In this document: positions 17,701 to 26,731 of the stretch, piece by piece | How positions within the stretch are numbered: the stretch's first letter is position 1 | Layout: each line of letters begins with the position of its first letter | DNA from: Mesorhizobium sophorae | GTDB lineage: Bacteria > Pseudomonadota > Alphaproteobacteria > Rhizobiales > Rhizobiaceae | Assembly (NCBI RefSeq): GCF_002270415.1 | Contig: NZ_NNRI01000015.1 | Location: forward strand, 124,001 to 188,000 | DNA length: 64,000 nucleotides | Direction: 5' to 3' | Notes under the pieces: generated by a model | Seen by the model: the letters and a program-made list of their open reading frames with translations, nothing else | What the model was told of the DNA's origin: nothing | Databases searched by the model: none | Position numbers and translations under genes: made by a program

Positions 17701-20700
17701 GCTGAAATCGTTCCTCTATTCGGGCACGGCCGATCAGACGATCGAGAGCCTGAACTACTATTCGCTCGGTTCGCTGCCGGGCCTGGCGGAAAACGGCATC
17801 ACGCTGCAGGACAATTTCAACTATGCGCTGATCTTCGATCTCGATCTCGGCTCGATGGGCGGGCTGGTCGGTTCGCTTTCGGCCTTCAAATTCAGCGTCC
17901 TCATCGGCTGGCTTAGCCCCGAGGACGGCGGTGGGCTGGCCTTCGGCATCCAGCTTCCGCAAGTCGACGGCAAGCTGGAAATCAAGATCGAGGGCGTGCT
18001 GACCATCTCGATCGAACAGTTCAATCTCGAATACGCTACCGATGCCGATCCCAAGATGCTGGTGCTCGGCATGCACAATTGCTTCATCGAGATACTGGGC
18101 CAGCGCCTGCCGCCGGACGGGACGATCAGCATCGGCCTGTTCGCGCCGACCGAAGGCGCCGACCAGATTGGCTGGATCGGTGCTTACAATTTGGGCAAGG
18201 ATGGCGGCGGTGGTGGCGGCGACGATGCGCAGAAACTGCTGGCGGCGCCTGTGCCCGCCAAGGTGGGCGCTGTCAGCGATGTCTTCGAGCTCGTCTATCT
18301 CGGCGTCGGCCAGCGGGTCGGCCCGGACCCGACCAAGCCGCCCGCCAATTTCGATGCTTTCCTGAAGTTCATGCAGGGCGACTTCTGGGACGCCCTCAAG
18401 AACAAGAAATTTGCCGATATCTACCATCCCGAAGGCAAGTGGATCATCGTCACCGACTTCACGCTGCTGAAAGTGCTCGAGGTCGGCTTCGTCTTCTACG
18501 ACGTGACGCCGTTCTACGCGCTACTGCTCAAGCTGACCGGCGGTGCCGGCAAGGGTGCGGAATTCGAGGTCGTCTACACCAAGATCTCCGACACGATCGG
18601 CAAATTCGCCGCCGTCTTCAGCCTGCCCGACAGCCTGCGCACCTTCCAGGTTGGCGCAGCCTCGCTGACGCTGCCGACACTGAGCGTCGACGTCTACACG
18701 AATGGCGACTGGAAGGTCGACCTCGGTTTCCCCGACGGCGACAACTGGAGCGTCTGCTTCCAGGTGCAGGCGCAGGCCGGGCCTATTCCGGTGACCGGAT
18801 CGGGCGGCTTCTACATAGCCAGCCTGAGCTCGGCTACCGACCCCGACGTGTTCAAGGGCACCTACCAGAGCATCCTGGCGTTCGGCTTTGCCGCGCGGCT
18901 GGGCGTCGGCAAGGACTTCACCGCCGGGCCGCTGAAGGCGGGGGTGAGCGTCACCTTCTTCGGCATCATCCAGGGTGCGGCCGGCTATCTCACCAGCGGT
19001 GGCGGAGACCTCGCCAAAAAGCCGGACGCGCTGTCGCTGCAAGGCCAGTTCGGCATCATCGGCGAGCTCTACGGCTCGCTCGACTTCGTCATCATCAAGG
19101 CCAGCGTCAACGTCCGCCTCGAGGCCAGCATCGGCATCATCCTGGCGCTGGAACCACCCAGTGTGCCGGGCGGCGGTGGCGGCTCGATCCTGCTCTACAT
19201 CGAGGCGAGCGTCAGCGTCAGCGTCACGGTGGAGATCAACCTCTTCCTCTTCTCCATTTCCATCAGCTTTAGCTTCAATGCCTCGTTCCGCTTCGAATGG
19301 CAGCTTGCCGGTTCGTCGCAACAGGCCCAGATCGAAACGTTCGCGCGACTGAAGCAGCGGCTTCTTGCGGGTGCAGCGGCGAATGTCGGGCTTTGCCCCA
19401 ACCTGCCGAAGGACCTACCTATCCTGTTCCTGCCGGAACTGACCGTGGTGTTCCCCGATGCGACCAGCAAGGGCACGCCGTGGGTCGTGACCTCGCTCGG
19501 CATACAGTATGACGACAACCCATCGCACAACCCGACCTATGCCGACTTCAAGCCGTTCGAGGCGGTGACGACGCAGCTCGCCACCTTCGCACTCATGCAC
19601 GCACTGAACCTGCCGGCCTACAACTCCGTGGTGTTGCTTGAATTCGATTCCAGCAGCGGCACGCCCGGCTTGAAGGACATCGACAGCGAGCCGGACGCGC
19701 TCACTGCCTGGATCGACTATCCGACCTTGCTTAGCCAGCTCGCCAATTTCTCCGCCACGCTTGCCGCACCGACCGGCAAAGCCAAGGCTTGCGTGTTCCC
19801 GATGCCGCCGTTCCTCAACATGGCGACCACCGGACGCACCGACGGCAATGGCAACGCACAGGATCTGTCCTACCAGTTCCTGGCGCAGAACCTCGTCTCG
19901 CAGACCTACCTGCAAGCGGTCGACACCTATTTCAACCAGCTGTTCGTCAACCAGACCTCGAACCCGACCTCGGTCAACGACAGCGACGGCACCACGCCGT
20001 TGTCGCAGGAGATATTCCTCGATTATTTCAAAGGCTTGATCCGTGGCGCGGTGCACGAGCTGCTGGTGACGATGCAGGATGCGGGGCTGACCTCGTCACC
20101 GCTCGACAAGCTGTTCATGGCAGCGGTGGCCGCACCGACACCCGGCGCACAAACACGCTTCCAGGGTCTCGCCGGTCAGATGTCGAGCGCATTGCGTGGC
20201 GGCGTGCGCCTGCCTTACACCGCCGGTCTCACCGTGCCGGGCGAGGCGGTGTCGACCAGCACGAACCCGCTGTTCGCGCTTCTGTGGCAGGAATTTCCCG
20301 CCGGCGGCTTCGCCAAGAACAACAGCTACAGCATCACGCTGAGCAATCCCGACAAGACGCAGGACTGGCTTGCCGTCAACGCCTCGTTCTCGCTCACCCA
20401 AGACGTCCTCAGCCCCTATCTCGCCTTCACCGAAGCGTCGATAACGGCGCCAAGCAGCCCGACACCAATCGCGCTCAGTTCGACCGGGCCGCAATCCTTT
20501 GCGCTGGAGAACGCCATCGCCTGGACGCCGCCAAGCGCGACGGCGCTCAGCCTGCGGCCATTCGCGTCAAGCCTGGAGAAATTGCAGGCAAATGAAGGAA
20601 CGGCTGCTGTCCCCGTCCTGGTGAAATCCCGCCAGGCGCAAGGGGCCTATCTGCCGGACGGCACGCCGCTGCCCGCCGGCGACATCACTTTCGCCACCAG

Positions 20701-23700
20701 CATCACGCTGACGGTCAAGCAGATTCCGGGCGCCACGCAAGGCAGCGTGCTTGCCGACGTCTACGCACTGTCCGGCGCCAGCCAGTCGGACGAGGCGCTG
20801 CTCGGCCGGATCCTCGACGATCTCAGGGGCGGTGACCGGCCGGTCGACGCAATCCAGATCCTGTTCCAGACGGCCGCCGGTGCGCCCGGCCTCGTCTCGG
20901 CAGTGGTCGATCCAAATGCCGTCTTCGCGCTGCGCACCAACACCACGACGGTGTCGCAGCCGCCGCAAGGGCTGATGGCCTTCGCGCTCGGTCTGCCGGC
21001 GGGTGTGTCCGTCGGCTCCAGCACCGACATCACCGCGGATGGCGGCTACGGTTTCCTGCAGATCATCCAGCAGGCGACGGTCACCAACGCGCAGGGTTAC
21101 TACCTGCGCTTTGTCGACAAGACCGGCAACGCACTGCCAACGCCGCTGTTCGTCAAGGGCGTCGCGCAGGTGACGATGCTGGTGACCTACAAGGCCGGCA
21201 GCGGAACCAACCAGAGCGGCTCGCCGCTCGCCATCCAGCCCTATTACAACGCGGTCGTGCTTGCCGGCACGCAGAGCGGCCTCGTCTACTATGCTGAGAC
21301 CGCAGACCCGGCCCTGGAGGCCCGCTACGTCAAGGTCGCGGCCGGTACCTTCGGTGTCGAGTTGACGCGCTCCGAAAGCGTCATGCAGCTGAAGACGCCT
21401 GCCGCCCTGGTCAAGACCGGGCAGCTTGGCGCGGCGAACTCCCATTCGCGCGGCCGCGTCATTGAGGCGCTGCGCGCATCCGGCATCGCCGACGATACCG
21501 AACTGCACGCAGCACTGGTCGCGGCGGGTGACGCAAAAGCGTCGCTCAACTCGCTCTACAGTCTCGTCACTTACCAAATACAGGCGACGACAGGCTTCAC
21601 GCTCAGCAATTTGTCGGCGCCGATCCAGCCGCAAAAGCCCGACCAGTCCGGCACCACCGGCACGTACCGGGTGTTCGCGCCGCTGTACAACGTCGCCACC
21701 GCCAATGCCGGCTCCGCCACGCCCGACCGCTACGCCTCGATCAACGACAAGTTCACGCTGGACTTCTTCGTCAACGACGCCTTCGGCAACCAACTGCCGA
21801 CCCCGGCCAGCTACAGCGATACCAACCTCTATTTCGATCCGATCGTGCCGGTCGACCAATGGCCGGGGATCCTGCCGACCTATGGCTTCAACGGCTCGAC
21901 GCCTAACACGATCGAGATCGTCCTGACGCCGAGCCAGGCGGCCTTCAGCAGCATGTCGGCGGACCAGAAGGCGGCAGCTCTGGCCAATTTCCGCACCATA
22001 GAGGACCAGATCAGCGGCCCAGGCGTCTCGTTCTATGTCGAGACCAGTCTTGCCCTGCAAGCGGATGGCAGCAGCCTTGTCAATTTCCCGGTTGGTGCAG
22101 CAGACACAAGCAAGGTGACCGGCATGGTTGCCGACCTCGTCAACTGGCTGGCCGGGCTCAGCACCAACTTCCCCGGCGCGGTGACCATCTCGATGCCGGT
22201 CAGCGGCCCCGGCGCCCTGCCGCCGCTGTTCGAGATCGTCGTGCTGTTCGGCATCACCCGCGATGCCAATTTGATCTCGCCCTATCTGAAGGACCAGTTC
22301 GGCACGATCATGGTGCCGTCGGCGCAGAACGTCGCGACCGGATTTGTTCCGGCGACCGGCGGTGCCAGCAACATGTCGCAATTCGCCGCCGCTTTCGTCG
22401 GCGCCTTCCCGGCGCAGAAGCTCGCCATCGGCATGAACGGGGCCGATGCGTCGCCACAGCAGAAACTGTCGAGCACGGCCCAATCCAGCACGGCACTGGC
22501 GCGCAAGCGGCTCAAGTCATTGAAGCTTGCCCATGACGGCTCCGGCGGGGCACGCGCCGGCTCGCAATCGCTGTGGGCGGCCGCGGTATCGCTGCTCGAC
22601 ATCTCGATCGGTGCCGCCGGGGCCGGACCGCGCTTCCTGTCGCCCAAGCCGCTCGACAATGTGCTGAACAGCGCCAGTGTTTCGATGCCGCAGCTGTCGT
22701 CCAAGCTGCCGGCGCTGCCGGCGCAACAGCTGTTCATCGACACCGACCTCGATCAGCTCAACCGCATCTTCTTCCAGGCGGTCGACGAGGTGCTGTCACC
22801 GGCCTCGGCGGCCAAGGCCTTCGAGGTCGCCCCCGACGCCTACGACGCGATGGCGCTCGGCCGCGAGGCGCTGGCGCAGAAATACGCGCAATACGAAGTG
22901 GACTGGCTGTTTGGCCCGCAATCGCCGTTCACCGGCACGACCGCGGCACTTGCCATCGCGAAGGATGTGTTCGAGCAGCAGATGCGCGCGGCGTTGATGA
23001 CGGCCTATTCCGTCGACACCATCGTCCAATACGACGTGACCTGGAACCAGTCGGTCTCGGCTGCCGCCGATGGCAATATCGAGCTCTTCGGCCAGATCGA
23101 AGCCGTACTCGCCGGAGACTACAGCTGGAGCGGTCTCAGCCTGTCGGCGACGACAAACAATCCGCACGGCCTGACCGACGGCAGCCGGGTGCTGATGATA
23201 TTCCAGGCCAGTTCGGGGCAATTGCCGGCGAATGGCGTCTACGGCGTCACCGTCACCGGGGACACCACCTTCACGATCGCCACCGCCGCCAGCGGTTCAG
23301 GCGCCGGCACCTTCTCCGCCACGCGCCAGAATGCCGGGCTCTCAACCGCCCATGTCGGCATCAGCAGCACGGGGGCGAGCCCCCTCACCTTCCTCTACGG
23401 CGATCCCGACGCGGCCGCTGCCGCGGTGGTGCCATTCGATCTGCGTTTCGCCATCACAAACCTGCAGTTCTTCCTGGCGCCGGCGGGCGCACCCGGCGAA
23501 GCGCGTCCATCGATCTGGCTGCAGCTCGTCGATCCCTATCCAAAGGGCGTGCCGCATGTCGGACCTGCCGGCGCCTTGACCAAAATCCCGGTGGTGTATC
23601 GCCAATACCCAACACCGCCGACGCTGGTCAGCCAGACCTGGTCGGGCTACACGCCAACGTCGGGTTCGGGCAATCCAATCGCCGACGGCGCCGACTGGAG

Positions 23701-24976
23701 CTACCTCTATACCTATCAGGCGTTCCTCGTCGCGCAGGACCAGATCAACACCGCCGTCACCTACAACACCAACCTCAGCGCGGCGCCGGACAACCCGCCG
23801 AACTCCACCAACCCTGCCCCCAGCGCAGGCCCGCCCTACGACCTGTTCACGGCATTGGCGCGCACCTCGGCCGTCTACGGTGCCATCAACCCGGTGCTCC
23901 GCAACCCGGCCGATCCAGCCTGGGCCGATGCGGTGGCCGCCTTCGCCACCGCCATTGGCGAGGTGACGGCGAACAAGGACTGGAATCCGAGCCTGGACAT
24001 GGCCCTCGGTCAGGGTCTGGTCAGCGTCACCGACAGCTACGTCGTCACCGACACGCTGCAGCCGGACGGGACGACGCGGCAGATCGAGTTGCAGTGGCCG
24101 GCCGCGCAAGGTGAATCGAGCTTCTCCAATGTCGCGCTGACCGTCACCGCGCTCGACCCGTCGACGCTGACGCCGTACCCGAACCAGCATCCGGTCCAGC
24201 CGTCACCACCAGACGGCCTGCTGTTCGAGGTCGACAACGCCGCGCCCGGCAATTTCGGCGTGGCGCACACGATCGAGGTCGATGCACTCAACGTGCTGGC
24301 GGCCGAGAATGCGCTCGCCTCGGTGCAGATCGAGCGCAACCTGATCACGCTTGAAGCCTCGAACAACACCGCGTGGCAGGTGGTGCCCGAATTCGTCTAC
24401 ATGACGCCGCAGGTCAGGCCGAGCCAGCCGGTCACGCCGTTCATCGACAATGCGACGCCGATCGATGTGGCGACGCTGCCCGGCCAGGGTTCAGGTGCCG
24501 CCTGTCCGACATCGCCGTCAAGCCTTTGCCAGCGCATCTACACGATCATGGCCGACCTTTTGGCGGACCCGGTGCACGAACAATCGCTGCTTGCGGCGCA
24601 TGCGGCCGCCAACGTGACCAGCGGAACCACAAGGCGGGTCAAGGTCGCCTGCTCCTACCAGTTCCCGTTCCCCGCCGTTGCCGGCGGCGCGTTCGACAGC
24701 GCCTCGATCAGTCCGCTTGTTCCGATCGTGCTGGCGCGGTCCTTCGAGATCGACGGGCAACAGCCGGCGGAGCTCGGCGATTTCGCCGCGCTTTTCGCGG
24801 CGGCGATCGCCGGCTGGGCCTCCAAAAACAGCATCGTCTTTGGCGCCAACGCAATGCCGGCAGGCGCGAGGCTGGTCTTCGACATCACGCTTTACGCAGC
24901 ACTCAGCGGCGTCAATACGCCGGTGCTGCGCTTCAGCAACCTGCAACTGAAACTGACGGACATCGACGCGAGCTGA
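14750..24976 (+). CDS. Giant beta-rich protein of unknown function (about 3408 aa)
   Basis: One uninterrupted frame of 10.2 kb. The ATG at 14750 has GGGAGG 5 nt upstream; a GTG two codons earlier overlaps that site. There is no signal peptide at the start. The composition is high in Ala, Ser, Thr, Gly, Asn and Asp with little Cys, like large beta-structured surface or structural proteins. Residues about 1020-1100 hold regular amphipathic strands. Residues about 1400-1520 hold Gly-rich and strictly alternating strands (SVSVSVTVEINLFLFSISIS), suggesting a barrel or sheet. Near residue 2805 a NPHGLTDGSRVLM motif resembles HGL-type beta domains of phage-tail-like proteins. I recognise no enzyme motif. 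It heads a run of same-strand genes with three paralogous proteins and three oxidases. It could be a substrate, scaffold or secreted effector. Confidence 0.75.
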   Translation: MIAFKRDASGLYLADPLAGARVAFVFQDKSRADPTFDLTAQSWVDPGQLGYIAFFVPSATRDWNAFEIGIRKAFADSPGTQIGWFPEPLSIAPILVSVTGQGTSSPTVGESFSLAFRQSVTFQVQPDLFTLSTTVLFDDASNSLQIANSQPPAALLLTATPPAGATVTFQSAAPFASLALSGPLAGTASVAFELATTDLVQFEAGMMYFNPPTGGGLVGALNYPVFRGVGGSATPFGFNVTLDVLGPLDATRSFFQFTDPLLGSTFVTADGKPFALSTVNTGDISTASRLVFAGRPQQSPSEQRYYYLTPAGQFGLALDAGANLAAGASSETVQMLCGVTGTEFVTVTIGSAPDKLEFVPAQPAYRIAPAQDSPTSPAFLDATATTSWAQLIVQDGSYISQPERAPLYNQRTNTATMLAGAEPASGLTVYVLDAFKVASWSAKAASTPAIPLVPYAGLDFSTDPNLNAAAYLDMESRALNPRRASGFIPAPKQGATVNAAAAGPTTLAMTPQGMLAELAGTPLAWTGLQMATSAAGILEFEAMGPSICKAVQQNQIFTVVSENPANPDPLGSGQALFDFSGDKLEIGDWTFDLSPGKLAAPDGTPPIFMMKFYPGETIEALVADTRLWSQADIFNKTFTAAATQAYLQKLITEAKAAVFPNGGTQPDTTSLYWNFYQTVTDPTFNGILAVNCNMQLDELPTAVRAVLGGMKDPGIAGFRVHHVGIAINNTDPSQAVPTLAQSATFALVDYEKAASKSAAAPDSNIDIDIDYGFEVEYLRALFTNSELRSFACEVNLTINNLFKTGVNLDAALSPAANAGDDANVIAIMGSYQAHGTSGDDKSSGQGVYSFVAQGDFVFNFTDENGKSNNKYLRQITLTKLQFSFDDETAATPPKADTTHISAHFAIWGDIEFNEFQVLDLFAFEKLAFSNLGIDVGFDLTIPDKGQPSTSTPSLSFSPGDLRLDLGATEKRSGADSLLDLIPFKLKSFLYSGTADQTIESLNYYSLGSLPGLAENGITLQDNFNYALIFDLDLGSMGGLVGSLSAFKFSVLIGWLSPEDGGGLAFGIQLPQVDGKLEIKIEGVLTISIEQFNLEYATDADPKMLVLGMHNCFIEILGQRLPPDGTISIGLFAPTEGADQIGWIGAYNLGKDGGGGGGDDAQKLLAAPVPAKVGAVSDVFELVYLGVGQRVGPDPTKPPANFDAFLKFMQGDFWDALKNKKFADIYHPEGKWIIVTDFTLLKVLEVGFVFYDVTPFYALLLKLTGGAGKGAEFEVVYTKISDTIGKFAAVFSLPDSLRTFQVGAASLTLPTLSVDVYTNGDWKVDLGFPDGDNWSVCFQVQAQAGPIPVTGSGGFYIASLSSATDPDVFKGTYQSILAFGFAARLGVGKDFTAGPLKAGVSVTFFGIIQGAAGYLTSGGGDLAKKPDALSLQGQFGIIGELYGSLDFVIIKASVNVRLEASIGIILALEPPSVPGGGGGSILLYIEASVSVSVTVEINLFLFSISISFSFNASFRFEWQLAGSSQQAQIETFARLKQRLLAGAAANVGLCPNLPKDLPILFLPELTVVFPDATSKGTPWVVTSLGIQYDDNPSHNPTYADFKPFEAVTTQLATFALMHALNLPAYNSVVLLEFDSSSGTPGLKDIDSEPDALTAWIDYPTLLSQLANFSATLAAPTGKAKACVFPMPPFLNMATTGRTDGNGNAQDLSYQFLAQNLVSQTYLQAVDTYFNQLFVNQTSNPTSVNDSDGTTPLSQEIFLDYFKGLIRGAVHELLVTMQDAGLTSSPLDKLFMAAVAAPTPGAQTRFQGLAGQMSSALRGGVRLPYTAGLTVPGEAVSTSTNPLFALLWQEFPAGGFAKNNSYSITLSNPDKTQDWLAVNASFSLTQDVLSPYLAFTEASITAPSSPTPIALSSTGPQSFALENAIAWTPPSATALSLRPFASSLEKLQANEGTAAVPVLVKSRQAQGAYLPDGTPLPAGDITFATSITLTVKQIPGATQGSVLADVYALSGASQSDEALLGRILDDLRGGDRPVDAIQILFQTAAGAPGLVSAVVDPNAVFALRTNTTTVSQPPQGLMAFALGLPAGVSVGSSTDITADGGYGFLQIIQQATVTNAQGYYLRFVDKTGNALPTPLFVKGVAQVTMLVTYKAGSGTNQSGSPLAIQPYYNAVVLAGTQSGLVYYAETADPALEARYVKVAAGTFGVELTRSESVMQLKTPAALVKTGQLGAANSHSRGRVIEALRASGIADDTELHAALVAAGDAKASLNSLYSLVTYQIQATTGFTLSNLSAPIQPQKPDQSGTTGTYRVFAPLYNVATANAGSATPDRYASINDKFTLDFFVNDAFGNQLPTPASYSDTNLYFDPIVPVDQWPGILPTYGFNGSTPNTIEIVLTPSQAAFSSMSADQKAAALANFRTIEDQISGPGVSFYVETSLALQADGSSLVNFPVGAADTSKVTGMVADLVNWLAGLSTNFPGAVTISMPVSGPGALPPLFEIVVLFGITRDANLISPYLKDQFGTIMVPSAQNVATGFVPATGGASNMSQFAAAFVGAFPAQKLAIGMNGADASPQQKLSSTAQSSTALARKRLKSLKLAHDGSGGARAGSQSLWAAAVSLLDISIGAAGAGPRFLSPKPLDNVLNSASVSMPQLSSKLPALPAQQLFIDTDLDQLNRIFFQAVDEVLSPASAAKAFEVAPDAYDAMALGREALAQKYAQYEVDWLFGPQSPFTGTTAALAIAKDVFEQQMRAALMTAYSVDTIVQYDVTWNQSVSAAADGNIELFGQIEAVLAGDYSWSGLSLSATTNNPHGLTDGSRVLMIFQASSGQLPANGVYGVTVTGDTTFTIATAASGSGAGTFSATRQNAGLSTAHVGISSTGASPLTFLYGDPDAAAAAVVPFDLRFAITNLQFFLAPAGAPGEARPSIWLQLVDPYPKGVPHVGPAGALTKIPVVYRQYPTPPTLVSQTWSGYTPTSGSGNPIADGADWSYLYTYQAFLVAQDQINTAVTYNTNLSAAPDNPPNSTNPAPSAGPPYDLFTALARTSAVYGAINPVLRNPADPAWADAVAAFATAIGEVTANKDWNPSLDMALGQGLVSVTDSYVVTDTLQPDGTTRQIELQWPAAQGESSFSNVALTVTALDPSTLTPYPNQHPVQPSPPDGLLFEVDNAAPGNFGVAHTIEVDALNVLAAENALASVQIERNLITLEASNNTAWQVVPEFVYMTPQVRPSQPVTPFIDNATPIDVATLPGQGSGAACPTSPSSLCQRIYTIMADLLADPVHEQSLLAAHAAANVTSGTTRRVKVACSYQFPFPAVAGGAFDSASISPLVPIVLARSFEIDGQQPAELGDFAALFAAAIAGWASKNSIVFGANAMPAGARLVFDITLYAALSGVNTPVLRFSNLQLKLTDIDAS

Positions 24977-25197
24977 CCGCCTCAAGGCGGGCATCGCGGC
25001 GGCGTCACGCAGACACGAGTGGAAGGAGGAGCCGTTTCGAAACCAGACCATCGGGCCCCAAGCCGGCAACAGGTTTTGGAAACATCCGATGTTGAAACAA
25101 AACGATCGAGCGACGGCACGCTTCGACTTCAAGTCCGCCGCTCTGGAATTCGCCTGCAAGAACGACAGTCCGAAACCCGCAAACCGCGAGGGAAATT

Positions 25198-25908
25198 ATG
25201 GCAACGACCGCAAAATTCGACATTCTCGGTGCAAACGCATCTAACCCAAACTGGGATGGCTCGCCGCTGACGCTGGCCTACCGCGACAGCGCGGCGATGC
25301 CGCAGACGACCAACGGATCGATGATCTTCGCCTATCAGAACACCGCCTCCCTCAACAATGCCGGCAAGCTGGCGCTGACTTCAGGCAGTTCGACACCGTC
25401 GTTCCTGACAGCTCCGGCGTTGCTTTCCCAGCCGAACATCCTCGTCAACAACTGGCAGGCAAACAATCTCTCCGTCACCAATGTCAGCGTCGCGACCGCG
25501 ACGCCGATCTGGATCGAGGCCTTCGGTCCTGGACTGCCCGGCCAGAAGCCGGTTGCGCTAGCCATCAACACCGCGCTGACGCTCAAGCCAGGCGGCATCG
25601 CCCAGGGAACGTCGACCCCGAACTGGATGCAGCTGACCCTGGGGACGAATACCGGCCAGTTGATCATCGTCGCCGTTGTCGGCGGTCCGCAGGATGCGTC
25701 AGGCAACAACGCCTACGCTGTCGCGCTGAACTCGCCGTCCGGCAACACCGGTCCGGGCACCGGCACGGCAGCGCCACAAGGCTATTACGCGACGACGGGC
25801 GGCAACAACTACTCCTTCGAATTCAACTGGGGTTCCTCGGTTGTCTACGTGGCGAACATGTCGCCTTCGACGGCTTCCTCGCTGACGGCGGAACTGCTGT
25901 CTCTGTGA
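25198..25908 (+). CDS. Tandem paralogue 1 of an unknown beta protein family
   Basis: A 236-aa protein of unknown function, first of three adjacent relatives. Shared blocks are the N-terminal NWDGSPLTLAYRDSAAMPQT, then TNGSMIFAYQN, NAGKLALTSGSS, the central NNWQANNLSVTNVS, TPIWIEAFGPGLPG, VVGGPQDASGNNAYAVALNS and a C-terminal YSFEFNWGSSVVYVANMSP. No signal peptide, no Cys, few charged residues, and rich in Asn, Ser, Thr and Gly, which suggests a compact beta fold. The ATG has GAGGGA 4 nt upstream. It follows the giant gene by 221 bp on the same strand. A role as partner or substrate of the giant protein or the oxidases is inference. Confidence 0.75.
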   Translation: MATTAKFDILGANASNPNWDGSPLTLAYRDSAAMPQTTNGSMIFAYQNTASLNNAGKLALTSGSSTPSFLTAPALLSQPNILVNNWQANNLSVTNVSVATATPIWIEAFGPGLPGQKPVALAINTALTLKPGGIAQGTSTPNWMQLTLGTNTGQLIIVAVVGGPQDASGNNAYAVALNSPSGNTGPGTGTAAPQGYYATTGGNNYSFEFNWGSSVVYVANMSPSTASSLTAELLSL

Positions 25909-25980
25909 TCGAAGCGCGGGAGCCGGAAGCGCAAGCCGCCGGCTCCCGTGACAACGCCGGTGCAAAGAGGACATCCTGAC

Positions 25981-26676
25981 ATGCACGACTTCATCGCAGC
26001 GGGCACGGTCAACGCGACCTGGAACGGCATGCCGCAGACACTGGCGGTCCGTGGCAGCGTGACCATGCCGCAGACGCCCAACGGCTCCCTCATCGTCGGC
26101 TACTTCAACCAGTCACAGCAGAACAACGAGGGCAGGCTTACCGTCACCTCTGGCAGCAGCGCGCCAACGAACGTTCGGGTCCCGGCTCTGGCACGGATGA
26201 TCAGCGTGCTGACGGCGAACTGGCAGGCCAACAACCTGACCCTCACCAACACCAGCCTCAATGCCGCGACCCCCATCTTCGTGCAGGCCTTCGGCCCCGG
26301 CATTCCCGGCATGCAGCCTGGCCAGCTCGTGAGCGGCACACCTGTCCAGCTGGCGATGCGCCAGGCGGTGCAAGGGATAACGACACCGAACTGGATGCAG
26401 CTTGAATTCAGCTCGAGCACCGGCAATCAGCAGGTGGTCGCGGTGGTCGGTGGACCGCCTGACCAGTCGGGCAACAATGCCTATGTGATTGCGCTCAACG
26501 CCCCGAGCGGCGACACCGGACCGCCGACCGGGAACACTCCGCCGGACGGGTTTTACGCCACGGCGGCCGGCAACAGATACACGATGTCCTTCAGTTGGGG
26601 GGCGGCGATAGTCTACGTGGTCAATCTCTCGCCGCAGACCGCAACGCCGGTGACGACCCTGCTGCAATCCTTGTAG
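25981..26676 (+). CDS. Tandem paralogue 2 of the same unknown family
   Basis: A 231-aa protein sharing the block order of its neighbours: ATWNGMPQTLAVRGSVTMPQ, TPNGSLIVGYFNQ, TANWQANNLTLTNTS, TPIFVQAFGPGIPG, VVGGPPDQSGNNAYVIALNA and FSWGAAIVYVVNLSP. It is the most divergent of the three. The ATG at 25981 is chosen because homology starts there and GAGG lies about 9 nt upstream; an upstream ATG at 25948 would add an unrelated tail. The gap to paralogue 1 is 72 bp, consistent with one operon. Function unknown. Confidence 0.75.
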   Translation: MHDFIAAGTVNATWNGMPQTLAVRGSVTMPQTPNGSLIVGYFNQSQQNNEGRLTVTSGSSAPTNVRVPALARMISVLTANWQANNLTLTNTSLNAATPIFVQAFGPGIPGMQPGQLVSGTPVQLAMRQAVQGITTPNWMQLEFSSSTGNQQVVAVVGGPPDQSGNNAYVIALNAPSGDTGPPTGNTPPDGFYATAAGNRYTMSFSWGAAIVYVVNLSPQTATPVTTLLQSL

Positions 26677-26731
26677 ACCTCCGCACCGGTCCGCCTTTCC
26701 GCCATCCTGGCTGCTCTCTGAGACGGAAGCC

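Noticed and set aside
16760-18427. 555-codon minus-strand frame inside the giant gene
   Set aside because: Composition (Glu/Arg/Asp/Gly pattern) is that of the mirror of an alternating GC-rich coding strand; no motif and no start signal.
18870-19320. Alternating strand segment of the giant protein as a transmembrane pore or autotransporter barrel
   Set aside because: No signal peptide, no C-terminal barrel signature with terminal Phe, and the segment lies in the middle of the protein, so an autotransporter call is not supported.
20567-22483. 638-codon minus-strand frame inside the giant gene
   Set aside because: Same mirror-frame composition, rich in Arg, Gly, Asp and Val, without recognisable domains.
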